From NCBI GenBank assembly GCA_035476635.1, contig DATILI010000133.1:1-18396 (forward strand): DNA of 18,396 nt, in the 5' to 3' direction. The notes beneath the pieces are model-generated. The model did no database searches, was not told where the DNA came from, and saw nothing but the letters and a program-made list of their open reading frames with translations. Made by a program: the position numbers and the translations under genes. This document shows, piece after piece, positions 8,571 to 14,373 of the stretch (position 1 is the stretch's first letter; each line of letters starts with the position of its first letter). The stretch is from DATILI01 sp035476635. GTDB taxonomy: Bacteria > Pseudomonadota > Gammaproteobacteria > Burkholderiales > Burkholderiaceae_C.

Positions 8571-8604
8571 TGGTAGTGGAGCCTGGGAATCAGGCCGTGT
8601 TACG

Positions 8605-8632
8605 AATATAGGCATGCAGCTTACGCGGACAA
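8605..8632 (-). promoter_or_regulatory. Candidate sigma70 promoter of the efflux operon
   Basis: Read on the minus strand, TTGTCC (8627-8632) is followed after 16 bases by TATATT (8605-8610), close to the -35 and -10 consensus. Transcription would begin near 8598, leaving a leader of roughly 28 bases before the llpE ATG at 8570. It lies in the 150-base divergent gap shared with the LysR gene, where such regulators usually bind. Confidence 0.5.
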
Positions 8633-8656
8633 AGAGCCCTGCTGACAGTTCTGTGT

Positions 8657-8670
8657 TTCCAAACGAGGAA
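8657..8670. promoter_or_regulatory. Candidate operator TTCC-N6-GGAA in the divergent gap
   Basis: A short perfect dyad TTCC-N6-GGAA lies about 50 bases upstream of the LysR start and about 25 bases upstream of the -35 of the efflux promoter. This is a plausible place for a LysR-type recognition site, which is usually an interrupted dyad near T-N11-A. The arms are only four bases, so chance is quite possible. Confidence 0.25.
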
Positions 8671-8720
8671 CAATGCGGCCATATTTCGATCAGAGCATCC
8701 GTTTCAGAAAAAGGAAAACA

Positions 8721-9638
8721 ATGGATCAGATCCTGTCCATGCGGGTTTTTACCCGTGTGGTGGAAGCCGGCACCTTCACCAAGGCGGCCGAATCGCTGAA
8801 TTTGCCCAAGGGCACAGTAACCAAGCAAATCCAGCATCTGGAGGCGCGCCTGCGCGTAAAACTGCTCAATCGGACGACACGCCGCGTCACGGTCACGCCC
8901 GACGGCGCGGCTTACTATGAGCGCACGATCCGGCTGCTCAACGACCTGGACGACATCGAAGCCAGCATGACCAATGCCCAGGCCAACCCGAGCGGCCGGC
9001 TGCGCGTGGACGTCGGCTCTTCCGTGGCCAGCCTGGTCATCATTCCGGCGCTGCCGGACTTTTACAAGCGTTTCCCCGACATCCAGCTGGACCTGGGTGT
9101 GAGCGACCGCCCGGTGGACCTGATCAGCGACAACGTCGACTGCGTGATCCGCGGCGGCGACCTGGTCGAGCAATCCCTGGTGGCGCGGCGCATCGGCAAC
9201 CTGAACTTCGTGACCGTGGCCTCGCCCGAATACCTGAAGCGCCATGGCGTGCCCCAGCATCCCAACGAACTGGACAGCGACAAGCATGTTGCGGTGAATT
9301 ACTTTTCGGCCCGCACCGGCCGATTGTTTCCGCACGAGTACGTGAAAGGCAACGAGACCATCGAGCTGCCGGGGCGCTACAAGGTGGCGGTGAACGAAAG
9401 CAATGCCCACATGGCCGCGGTGCTGGCGGGCCTGGGCATCACCCAGGCCACGATGTTCGTGGCCGCGCAGCATCTGGAAAGCGGTGCACTGGTGCAGGTC
9501 CTGCCCGACTGGACCCGGCCGGCCCTGCCCATTCATGTGGTCTATCCACCGAACCGCCATCTGAGCGCCAAGGTGCGCGCCTTCGTGGACTGGGCCGCCG
9601 ACCTGTTTTCGCGGAACCCGCATTTGCAGCGGGTGTGA
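8721..9638 (+). CDS. ceoR: LysR-type transcriptional regulator of the efflux operon (CeoR/BpeT-like)
   Basis: This 305-residue LysR regulator begins with the winged helix-turn-helix: 'MRVFTRVVEAGTFTKAAESL' and 'GTVTKQIQHLEARLRVKLLNRTTR' cover about residues 7-54. The linker helix and periplasmic-binding-protein-like effector domain start near 'GRLRVDVGSSVASLVIIPAL' (about 93) and run to the end. ATG 8721 is chosen because AAGGA lies about 6 bases upstream and the HTH then starts at the usual place; the frame is open to an earlier ATG at 8673. It is divergent from llpE-ceoAB-opcM, the classic layout for a LysR regulator of its neighbour. Burkholderia homologs respond to salicylate-like aromatics; the effector here is inferred. 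Its stop is 7 bases from that of the convergent EamA gene. Confidence 0.9.
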   Translation: MDQILSMRVFTRVVEAGTFTKAAESLNLPKGTVTKQIQHLEARLRVKLLNRTTRRVTVTPDGAAYYERTIRLLNDLDDIEASMTNAQANPSGRLRVDVGSSVASLVIIPALPDFYKRFPDIQLDLGVSDRPVDLISDNVDCVIRGGDLVEQSLVARRIGNLNFVTVASPEYLKRHGVPQHPNELDSDKHVAVNYFSARTGRLFPHEYVKGNETIELPGRYKVAVNESNAHMAAVLAGLGITQATMFVAAQHLESGALVQVLPDWTRPALPIHVVYPPNRHLSAKVRAFVDWAADLFSRNPHLQRV

Positions 9639-9645
9639 GCGCGAG

Positions 9646-10506
9646 CTACCCCTTTTTCGAGTGCATCACCTGCGCCAGGCCCAGCAGGATGGCGCCCAGC
9701 CCCAACAGGCTCGGCAACGGCAGGCGGTTGCCGAACACCAGGTAGTCCAGCACGGCCGTGCCGCCGGGCACCAGGTAGAACAGGCTGGTGACATTGACCA
9801 GGTTGCCGGCCTGGATCAGGCGGTACAGCAGCAAGGTGGCACCGACCGAGATCACCAGCCCCATCCACAGCAGCGGGACGAAAAAGCCCAGCGTCCATTC
9901 CCAATCGATCGGCTGAAAGGGCAGGAACAACAGGCTCAGCAGCAGGCTGGCGCCGTATTGCAGCGGAAGCACGTCCATCGGCGCCTGGTTCACGGTTTTT
10001 TGCAGCATGGCGCCGCTGGTCATGCAAGCCAGGCAGGCCAGGGCAAAGCCGATGCCGCCGGCCGACAGGCGCGTGAGGACCAGGCTGTCGTAGACCACCA
10101 GCACAAGGCCGGCCAGGGCCAGGCAAAGCCCGAGGACGCGGCGCAGCGGGAAACGCCGCTCCATCAGCACCAGGGTCAGCAGCGGCTGCGCACCCAGCAC
10201 CGTGGCCAGCACGCCTGGCGTCAAGCCGTGGTCCAGCGCCAGCAGATAGCAGGTGGCGTAGCCGCCGATCAGCAGCAGGCCGGTGGCCGCCACGCGCCAG
10301 CGCGTGCCGGGCGCCGGCAGCCAGCGGCGCCGGGCCGTTGCCAGGAGCAGCAGCACGCCAAAGGCCAGGGCAAAGCGCAGCCCCAGGAAAGCGAAGGCGC
10401 TGGCGTGCTGCAGCCCCCATTTGGCAAAAAGGGCGCCGCTGCTCCACAGCAGCACGAAGAGGGCCGTCGGGCCATAGGCGGCCCACGAGGATTTGTCGAA
10501 AGACAT
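9646..10506 (-). CDS. EamA/DMT-superfamily inner-membrane transporter
   Basis: The 286-residue protein is almost wholly hydrophobic, with about ten membrane segments arranged as two EamA repeats. The first half opens with 'ALFVLLWSSGALFAKWGLQ' and includes 'GLRFALAFGVLLLLA' and 'LDHGLTPGVLATVLGAQPLLT'. The second starts near 'GIGFALACLACMTSGAMLQK' and ends with 'VTSLFYLVPGGTAVLDYLVFGNRLP'. This pattern is typical of RhaT/YdcZ-like exporters of amino acids or small metabolites; the substrate is not predictable. ATG 10506 has AGGTGA about 7 bases upstream. The gene is convergent with the LysR gene and appears to be transcribed alone from the 10507-10866 gap. Confidence 0.9.
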   Translation of the reverse strand: MSFDKSSWAAYGPTALFVLLWSSGALFAKWGLQHASAFAFLGLRFALAFGVLLLLATARRRWLPAPGTRWRVAATGLLLIGGYATCYLLALDHGLTPGVLATVLGAQPLLTLVLMERRFPLRRVLGLCLALAGLVLVVYDSLVLTRLSAGGIGFALACLACMTSGAMLQKTVNQAPMDVLPLQYGASLLLSLLFLPFQPIDWEWTLGFFVPLLWMGLVISVGATLLLYRLIQAGNLVNVTSLFYLVPGGTAVLDYLVFGNRLPLPSLLGLGAILLGLAQVMHSKKG

Positions 10507-10866
10507 GAAGATTCACCTGTCGAAAAGACCAAGAAGGCTCCCGCTCGCGTGCGAGCGCACGCGTACCAGGCGGCAATGCCGCAAGTCAGAAAAAGCAGGA
10601 GCAGCCGTGCGGGCTGAAGGTCAGCCCAGGAAGGGCGCAGGCGGCGGGTAGGCGCCGGATGCGACCACGTCCAGGGGAGGAGCGGCAGGTGGGGAGATGG
10701 AAAAAAGAATGCAGACGCGCGCGGCTTCAGCGGCCGGTAGGGCCGCCATGGTGTCAAGAGGCTTGGGCGCGCACATAAGCCGCCAACTATACGCCAAGGG
10801 AGCGGGCCTGATCGACATGGCTACATTAGATGGACACGCTGAAGCTTATCCATCGAAGGTCCAAGA
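10507..10866. other. Divergent intergenic region upstream of EamA and GFA genes
   Basis: The region carries the leaders of two divergent genes. Near the EamA start lie overlapping palindromes: CGCTCGC-GT-GCGAGCG (10542-10557) and GTGCG-AG-CGCAC (10549-10560), which are mutually exclusive as hairpins. Two further hairpins are GCGGC-AAT-GCCGC (10570-10582) and GCGGCC-GGTAG-GGCCGC (10730-10746). A minus-strand TTGACA (10752-10757) has no matching -10. I see no convincing gene here. The short overlapping frames on both strands lack ribosome binding sites. Confidence 0.5.
10542..10560 (-). repeat. Overlapping palindromes in the EamA gene leader
   Basis: CGCTCGC-GT-GCGAGCG (10542-10557) and GTGCG-AG-CGCAC (10549-10560) share bases, so RNA could form only one hairpin at a time. 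They lie 36-54 bases before the EamA ATG at 10506. This may be an operator or a leader structure; no partner regulator gene is adjacent on that side. Confidence 0.35.
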
Positions 10867-11265
10867 ATGCTCAACGGTTCATGCCTGTGCGGCAAGGTCG
10901 CCTACCAACTCACCGGAACGCCGATCGCCATGTACTACTGCCACTGCAGCACATGCCGCAAGGCCAATGGCTCCTCATTTGCCACCAACATGATGGTGCG
11001 CAGCGAGGACTTCTCGTTCGTCTCAGGCCAGGACCTTCTGTCCTCCTTCGAGTCCAGCCCCGACAAGCGCCGCTACTTCTGCTCGGCATGCGGCTCACCC
11101 ATCTACAGCCAGGCAGAACAGAGCAAGCACATGGTCTCCGTTCGATGCGGGACACTGGACGAAGACCCTGCGGTTCGTCCATCGGCGCACATCTACGTGG
11201 CATCGAAGGCCCCGTGGTTTGAATTCTGCGACGCATTGCCGCAAAGGCCTGATGCGCTGACGTAA
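10867..11265 (+). CDS. GFA/CENP-V family zinc-binding protein
   Basis: This 132-residue single-domain protein belongs to the glutathione-dependent formaldehyde-activating (GFA) / CENP-V family. The zinc-binding cysteines are all present: 'SCLCGKVAY' (Cys6 and Cys8), 'CHCSTCRKANGSSF' (the middle cluster, with the signature C-x-C-x-x-C) and 'YFCSACGSPIY' (the third Cys pair). Members bind two zinc ions. Only a few act on glutathione-formaldehyde adducts, so the exact reaction is open. The start at 10867 has only a weak GAAGG upstream. The gene stands alone between the EamA gene (divergent) and the broken toxin gene, in sequence less GC-rich than the flanking operons. Confidence 0.88.
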   Translation: MLNGSCLCGKVAYQLTGTPIAMYYCHCSTCRKANGSSFATNMMVRSEDFSFVSGQDLLSSFESSPDKRRYFCSACGSPIYSQAEQSKHMVSVRCGTLDEDPAVRPSAHIYVASKAPWFEFCDALPQRPDALT

Positions 11266-11303
11266 CGAGGGCCGTGCCTTGCATTGAGCGGGCATGTGTG
11301 CGC

Positions 11304-11332
11304 TGGACGACTATGCGCCCGAGGAGTATAGT
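11304..11332 (+). promoter_or_regulatory. Candidate promoter of the toxin-antitoxin locus
   Basis: TGGACG (11304-11309) is followed after 17 bases by TATAGT (11327-11332), a good -10 match. The toxin remnant's ATG is at 11339, so the message would be nearly leaderless. The GAGGAG at 11321-11326 would serve as ribosome site only if transcription starts further upstream. Confidence 0.35.
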
Positions 11333-11338
11333 GACGCC

Positions 11339-11513
11339 ATGCTCACGGTGGTCGAGACTCTCTTGTTTTGGTAAGTCCGGTGGCGTTCGTGTTATTTACT
11401 TTTCCCGCACTGCAGAAGAAGAAGTCGTGCTTCTGACGCTGTACGCGAAGGCAAAAACAGACAACATCACCGGAGCAAAGTTAAAGGAGATTCGCCGTGT
11501 CCTCGAAAGCTAA
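11339..11513 (+). pseudogene. RelE/HigB-family toxin remnant, internal deletion and frameshift
   Basis: The ATG at 11339 opens a typical toxin N-terminus, 'MLTVVETLLFW', which stops at 11372-11374. Right at that stop, in another frame, begins an unmistakable RelE/HigB C-terminal half. It reads 'FGKSGGVRVIYF', continues through 'VVLLTLYAKAKTDNITGAKLKEI' and ends at 11513. Intact members are about 100-110 residues; here some 50 middle codons are missing and the join shifts frame. These toxins are mRNA endonucleases acting at the ribosome, and this one should be inactive. The 3' end overlaps the antitoxin gene by 17 bases, as in intact toxin-first loci. The interpretation rests on motif recognition and was not aligned. 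Confidence 0.75.
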
Positions 11514-11811
11514 ACCTTTAACTGACGCTCAGTTGCGTGCGTACGAGGCCAAGCGTGACCTCGCTGCAGACTTGCTTGAGTCTGTGCGGCAAATGAAAGC
11601 CGGGAAGACGCAGGTCGTTTCGTCCCCCGCCGTTGAAGCGCGGGAACGTACAGGTCTGTCGCAATCTCAGTTCGCCGCGCTGCTCGGCGTTTCGGTGCGC
11701 ACCCTCCAAGGGTGGGAACAAGGCCGCAAACAGCCAAGCGGTGCCGCGCGTACCTTGCTCACCATTGCACGCACCAACCCCAAGGCGCTGCTGGCAGTGG
11801 CCGGGAAGTAG
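11497..11811 (+). CDS. HTH antitoxin of type II toxin-antitoxin system (NadS/HigA-like)
   Basis: This 104-residue DNA-binding antitoxin starts at GTG 11497, with a strong TAAAGGAGA about 7 bases upstream. The start overlaps the end of the toxin remnant by 17 bases, so translation was coupled. The N-terminal third is charged and probably formed the toxin-binding arm. The C-terminal part is a clear Xre/Cro-type helix-turn-helix, 'RTGLSQSQFAALLGVSVRTLQGWEQGRKQPSG' with 'ARTLLTIARTNPKALL' after it (residues about 48-100). In such loci the antitoxin both neutralises the toxin and represses its own promoter. Here the toxin is broken, so only autoregulation or action on other loci would remain. Base composition is lower in GC than the bkd genes next to it. 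Confidence 0.88.
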   Translation: MSSKAKPLTDAQLRAYEAKRDLAADLLESVRQMKAGKTQVVSSPAVEARERTGLSQSQFAALLGVSVRTLQGWEQGRKQPSGAARTLLTIARTNPKALLAVAGK

Positions 11812-11854
11812 TGACGCGTGGGCAACTGCCAATAGGCCCCCCGCAACGCCTGAT

Positions 11855-11883
11855 TTGCACCCCGCGCCCGTCAGGACTACGAT
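11855..11883 (+). promoter_or_regulatory. Candidate promoter of the bkd operon
   Basis: TTGCAC (11855-11860) and TACGAT (11878-11883) are spaced by exactly 17 bases, upstream of the bkdA1 ATG at 11904. Transcription would start near 11890 and leave a leader of about 14 bases that includes the GAGGTG ribosome site. The -35 match is weak. No bkdR gene lies next to it. Confidence 0.35.
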
Positions 11884-11903
11884 GGCTGCAGCGAGGTGTG
11901 CGG

Positions 11904-13157
11904 ATGCACCAAGACCAACAAGCTCTCCGTCTGCATGTTCCTGAGCCCTCCGGGCGGCCGGGCCACGAGACCGACTTTTCCTATCTGCACCTGTCGCCGG
12001 CCGGCGCGGTGCGGCGCCCGCCGGTGGAGGCCTTGCCGGCCGACACCAGCGACCTGGCCTATGGCCTGGTGCGGGTCCTGGACGACGAAGGCCGCGCCGT
12101 CGGCCCATGGGCGCCCGAAGCAACGCCGCAACTGTGGCGCCGCGGCCTGCGCGCCATGATGAAGACGCGTGCCTACGATGCCCGCATGCTGATCGCGCAG
12201 CGGCAAAAGAAGATCTCGTTCTATATCCAGTGCCTGGGCGAAGAGGCCGTTGCCTGTGCGCATGCGTTGGCGCTGCAGCCCGGCGACATGTGCTTTCCCA
12301 CCTACCGGCAGCAGGGCCTGCTGCTGGCGCGCGACGACATCGACATGGTCGAGATGATCTGCCAGGCGATGTCCAACGCGCGCGATCCGCTCAAGGGGCG
12401 ACAGCTGCCGGTATTGCATACGTACAAGCGCGCTGGCTTCTTCACGGTCTCGGGCAACCTGGCGACACAGTTCATCCAGGCCGTGGGCTGGGGCATGGCC
12501 TCGGCGATCAAGGGCGACACCAAGATAGCCTCGGCCTGGATCGGCGACGGCGCCACCGCCGAATCCGACTTCCATACCGCGCTGACTTTCGCCCATGTGT
12601 ACCGCGCGCCAGTCATCCTCAACGTGGTCAACAACCAGTGGGCGATCTCGACCTTCCAGGCGATTGCGGGCGGCGAAGCCACCACCTTCGCGGCGCGCGG
12701 CGTCGGTTGCGGCATTGCGTCCCTGCGCGTGGACGGCAACGACTTCCTGGCGGTCTACGCCGCCTCGCTGTGGGCGGCAGAACGCGCACGCGGCAACCTC
12801 GGGCCGACCTTGATCGAATGGGTGACCTACCGCGCCGGGGCGCACTCGACCTCGGACGATCCCGCGCGCTACCGACCGGCCGATGACTGGGCCCGCTTTC
12901 CGCTGGGCGACCCGATCACGCGGCTCAAGGGCCATCTGATACGCATCGGCGCCTGGTCCGAAGAGGAGCACGAAGCCGTGCAGAAGGAACTCGAGGCCCA
13001 GGTCAGCACCGCCCTGAAGGAGGCCGAGCGCTACGGATCGCTGGCCGACGGTCACCTGGCCGCCGACGCGGGAATGTTCGAGGACGTCTACAAGGACATG
13101 CCCGAGCATTTGCGCCTGCAGCGTCAGCAACTGCTCGAAAGCCAAGGCCTAGGATGA
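11904..13157 (+). CDS. bkdA1: Branched-chain 2-oxoacid dehydrogenase E1 alpha subunit
   Basis: This 417-residue protein closely resembles BkdA1 of Pseudomonas, which is about 410 residues. With the beta subunit it forms the thiamine-diphosphate-dependent E1, which decarboxylates the 2-oxo acids of Val, Leu and Ile. The N-terminus 'LRLHVPEPSGRPGHETDFSY' is typical of the bacterial bkd type. The ThDP motif runs from 'GDGATAESDFHTALTF' (Gly-Asp-Gly at about 214-216) to 'VVNNQWAIS' (about 243). The active-site loop 'YRAGAHSTSDDPARYR' carries the His-Ser-Thr-Ser-Asp motif. ATG 11904 is chosen for the GAGGTG about 5 bases upstream and the match to the family N-terminus; the frame extends further upstream without meaning. 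The next gene starts 205 bases later, which is unusually far for this pair. Confidence 0.96.
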   Translation: MHQDQQALRLHVPEPSGRPGHETDFSYLHLSPAGAVRRPPVEALPADTSDLAYGLVRVLDDEGRAVGPWAPEATPQLWRRGLRAMMKTRAYDARMLIAQRQKKISFYIQCLGEEAVACAHALALQPGDMCFPTYRQQGLLLARDDIDMVEMICQAMSNARDPLKGRQLPVLHTYKRAGFFTVSGNLATQFIQAVGWGMASAIKGDTKIASAWIGDGATAESDFHTALTFAHVYRAPVILNVVNNQWAISTFQAIAGGEATTFAARGVGCGIASLRVDGNDFLAVYAASLWAAERARGNLGPTLIEWVTYRAGAHSTSDDPARYRPADDWARFPLGDPITRLKGHLIRIGAWSEEEHEAVQKELEAQVSTALKEAERYGSLADGHLAADAGMFEDVYKDMPEHLRLQRQQLLESQGLG

Positions 13158-13362
13158 AACCTTTCCTCTCTATTCGTCGCGTTGCCGTGCGTGAAGTGCG
13201 TGGTTCAGGGTGCTGTTCAGGGCGCGACCACGCCGAAGGCGGGGGACATTCGCGGAGGGGGATACCCGGTGTCCTGTGTGCGCACCCCGAACGCACGCAC
13301 CCCGAACAAAAGCCCCCCGAGGGGGCGCGGCCATCCCTTGGGGCGGCCCGGCGGGAGGCCCC
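13158..13362. repeat. Repeat-rich insertion-like spacer between bkdA1 and bkdA2
   Basis: In related operons the E1 genes are adjacent; here 205 bases intervene. The spacer holds a 12-base direct repeat CGCACCCCGAAC (13281-13292 and 13296-13307), then a perfect stem GCCCCC-CGA-GGGGGC (13312-13326), then a GC-rich stretch with 'GGCC...GGCC' dyads. It ends at the ribosome binding site of bkdA2 (GGGAGG, 13353-13358). The second half resembles the dispersed GC-rich palindromic spacers common in Burkholderiales genomes, by recollection rather than search. No gene is credible in it. Confidence 0.5.
13308..13326 (-). terminator. Terminator-like hairpin on the minus strand inside the bkd spacer
   Basis: Read on the minus strand, GCCCCC-TCG-GGGGGC is followed directly by TTTTG, the form of an intrinsic terminator. 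It faces against bkd transcription, so it may be a passenger of the repeat element or stop antisense reads. On the plus strand it is only a hairpin between two cotranscribed genes. Confidence 0.3.
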
Positions 13363-14373
13363 ATGCAAATGACCATGATCCAGGCGCTGCGCTCGGCGAT
13401 GGACGTGATGCTCGGGCGCGACGACAACGTGGTGGTCTTCGGCCAGGACGTCGGCTACTTCGGCGGCGTGTTCCGCTGCACCGATGGCCTGCAGGCCAAG
13501 TACGGCCGACAGCGCGTGTTCGACGCGCCGATCTCCGAAGGCGGCATCGTCGGCGCGGCGATCGGCATGGCCGCCTACGGTTTGCGCCCGGTGGTGGAAG
13601 TCCAGTTCGCCGACTACGTCTACCCGGCCTATGACCAGATCGTCTCCGAGGCGGCGCGCCTGCGCTACCGCTCGGCCGGCGACTTCACGGCGCCGATCAC
13701 CATCCGCATGCCCTGCGGCGGCGGCATCTACGGCGGGCAAACGCACAGCCAAAGCCCGGAATCATTGTTCACCCATGTCTGCGGGCTGCGCACGGTGATG
13801 CCGTCCAACCCCTATGACGCCAAGGGGCTGCTGATCTCCTGCATCGAGAACGAAGATCCGGTGATTTTTCTTGAACCCAAGCGCCTGTACAACGGCCCGT
13901 TCGACGGCCACTACGACAAGCCAGCAGTGCCCTGGACCGGGCACCCGCAAGGCGAAGTACCGGAAGGGTACTACACGGTGCCGCTGGAATCGGCCGCAGT
14001 GTTCCGCCCCGGGTCCGCGCTGACGGTGCTGACCTATGGCACCATGGTCTTCGTGTCGGAGGCAGCGGCGCGGGAATGCGGCATCGACGCCGAGATCATC
14101 GATCTGCGCAGCCTGTGGCCAATGGACCTGCAGACCGTCGTGGCCTCGGTTAAAAAAACCGGCCGCTGCGTGGTGGTGCATGAGGCCACGCGCACCAGCG
14201 GCTTCGGCGCAGAGCTCGCGGCGCTGGTGCAGGAGCATTGCTTCTACCACCTCGAGGCACCCATCGAACGAGTGACAGGCTGGGACACGCCCTACCCACA
14301 TGCGCAGGAGTGGGCCTACTTCCCCGGGCCGGCGCGCGTGGGCGCGGCGCTCAAGCGCGCAATGGAAACATGA
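13363..14373 (+). CDS. bkdA2: Branched-chain 2-oxoacid dehydrogenase E1 beta subunit
   Basis: This 336-residue protein aligns in my reading almost throughout with Pseudomonas BkdA2. Examples are 'MTMIQALRSAMDVMLGRDDN', 'GQDVGYFGGVFRCTDGLQ', 'FDAPISEGGIVGAAIGMAAY' and 'HEATRTSGFGAELAALVQEH'. It completes the E1 heterotetramer and supplies part of the ThDP site. ATG 13363 is taken as start, 4 bases after GGGAGG. The in-frame ATGs at 13369 and 13375 are equally possible and give better spacing. The frame stays open upstream to about 13210, but that stretch is the repeat-like spacer and does not look like protein. Its stop TGA overlaps the E2 start in ATGA, so E2 translation is probably coupled. 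Confidence 0.95.
   Translation: MQMTMIQALRSAMDVMLGRDDNVVVFGQDVGYFGGVFRCTDGLQAKYGRQRVFDAPISEGGIVGAAIGMAAYGLRPVVEVQFADYVYPAYDQIVSEAARLRYRSAGDFTAPITIRMPCGGGIYGGQTHSQSPESLFTHVCGLRTVMPSNPYDAKGLLISCIENEDPVIFLEPKRLYNGPFDGHYDKPAVPWTGHPQGEVPEGYYTVPLESAAVFRPGSALTVLTYGTMVFVSEAAARECGIDAEIIDLRSLWPMDLQTVVASVKKTGRCVVVHEATRTSGFGAELAALVQEHCFYHLEAPIERVTGWDTPYPHAQEWAYFPGPARVGAALKRAMET

Noticed and set aside
8570..9623. N-terminal extension of the lipase-like frame (open to 9623 on the minus strand)
   Set aside because: This part lies antisense to the LysR gene and does not read as protein. The family-like sequence begins near 8570.
11294..11374. Earlier start for the toxin remnant giving 'MCALDDYAPEEYS' before 'MLTVVET'
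   Set aside because: At first it looked like the toxin's middle helix, but the order is wrong and the typical N-terminus follows it. The region instead fits a promoter with TATAGT.
11274..11513. Intact 79-residue toxin from the ATG at 11274
   Set aside because: Only its second half matches the RelE/HigB family. The first part is unrelated sequence in the wrong frame relative to the true N-terminus.
13281..13307. CRISPR-like repeat pair
   Set aside because: There are only two 12-base copies with a 3-base gap and no spacers, and no cas genes are in view.
13210..13362. Long N-terminal extension of the E1 beta frame
   Set aside because: It reads through the repeat-like spacer, is Arg/Pro-rich, and is absent from the family N-terminus.
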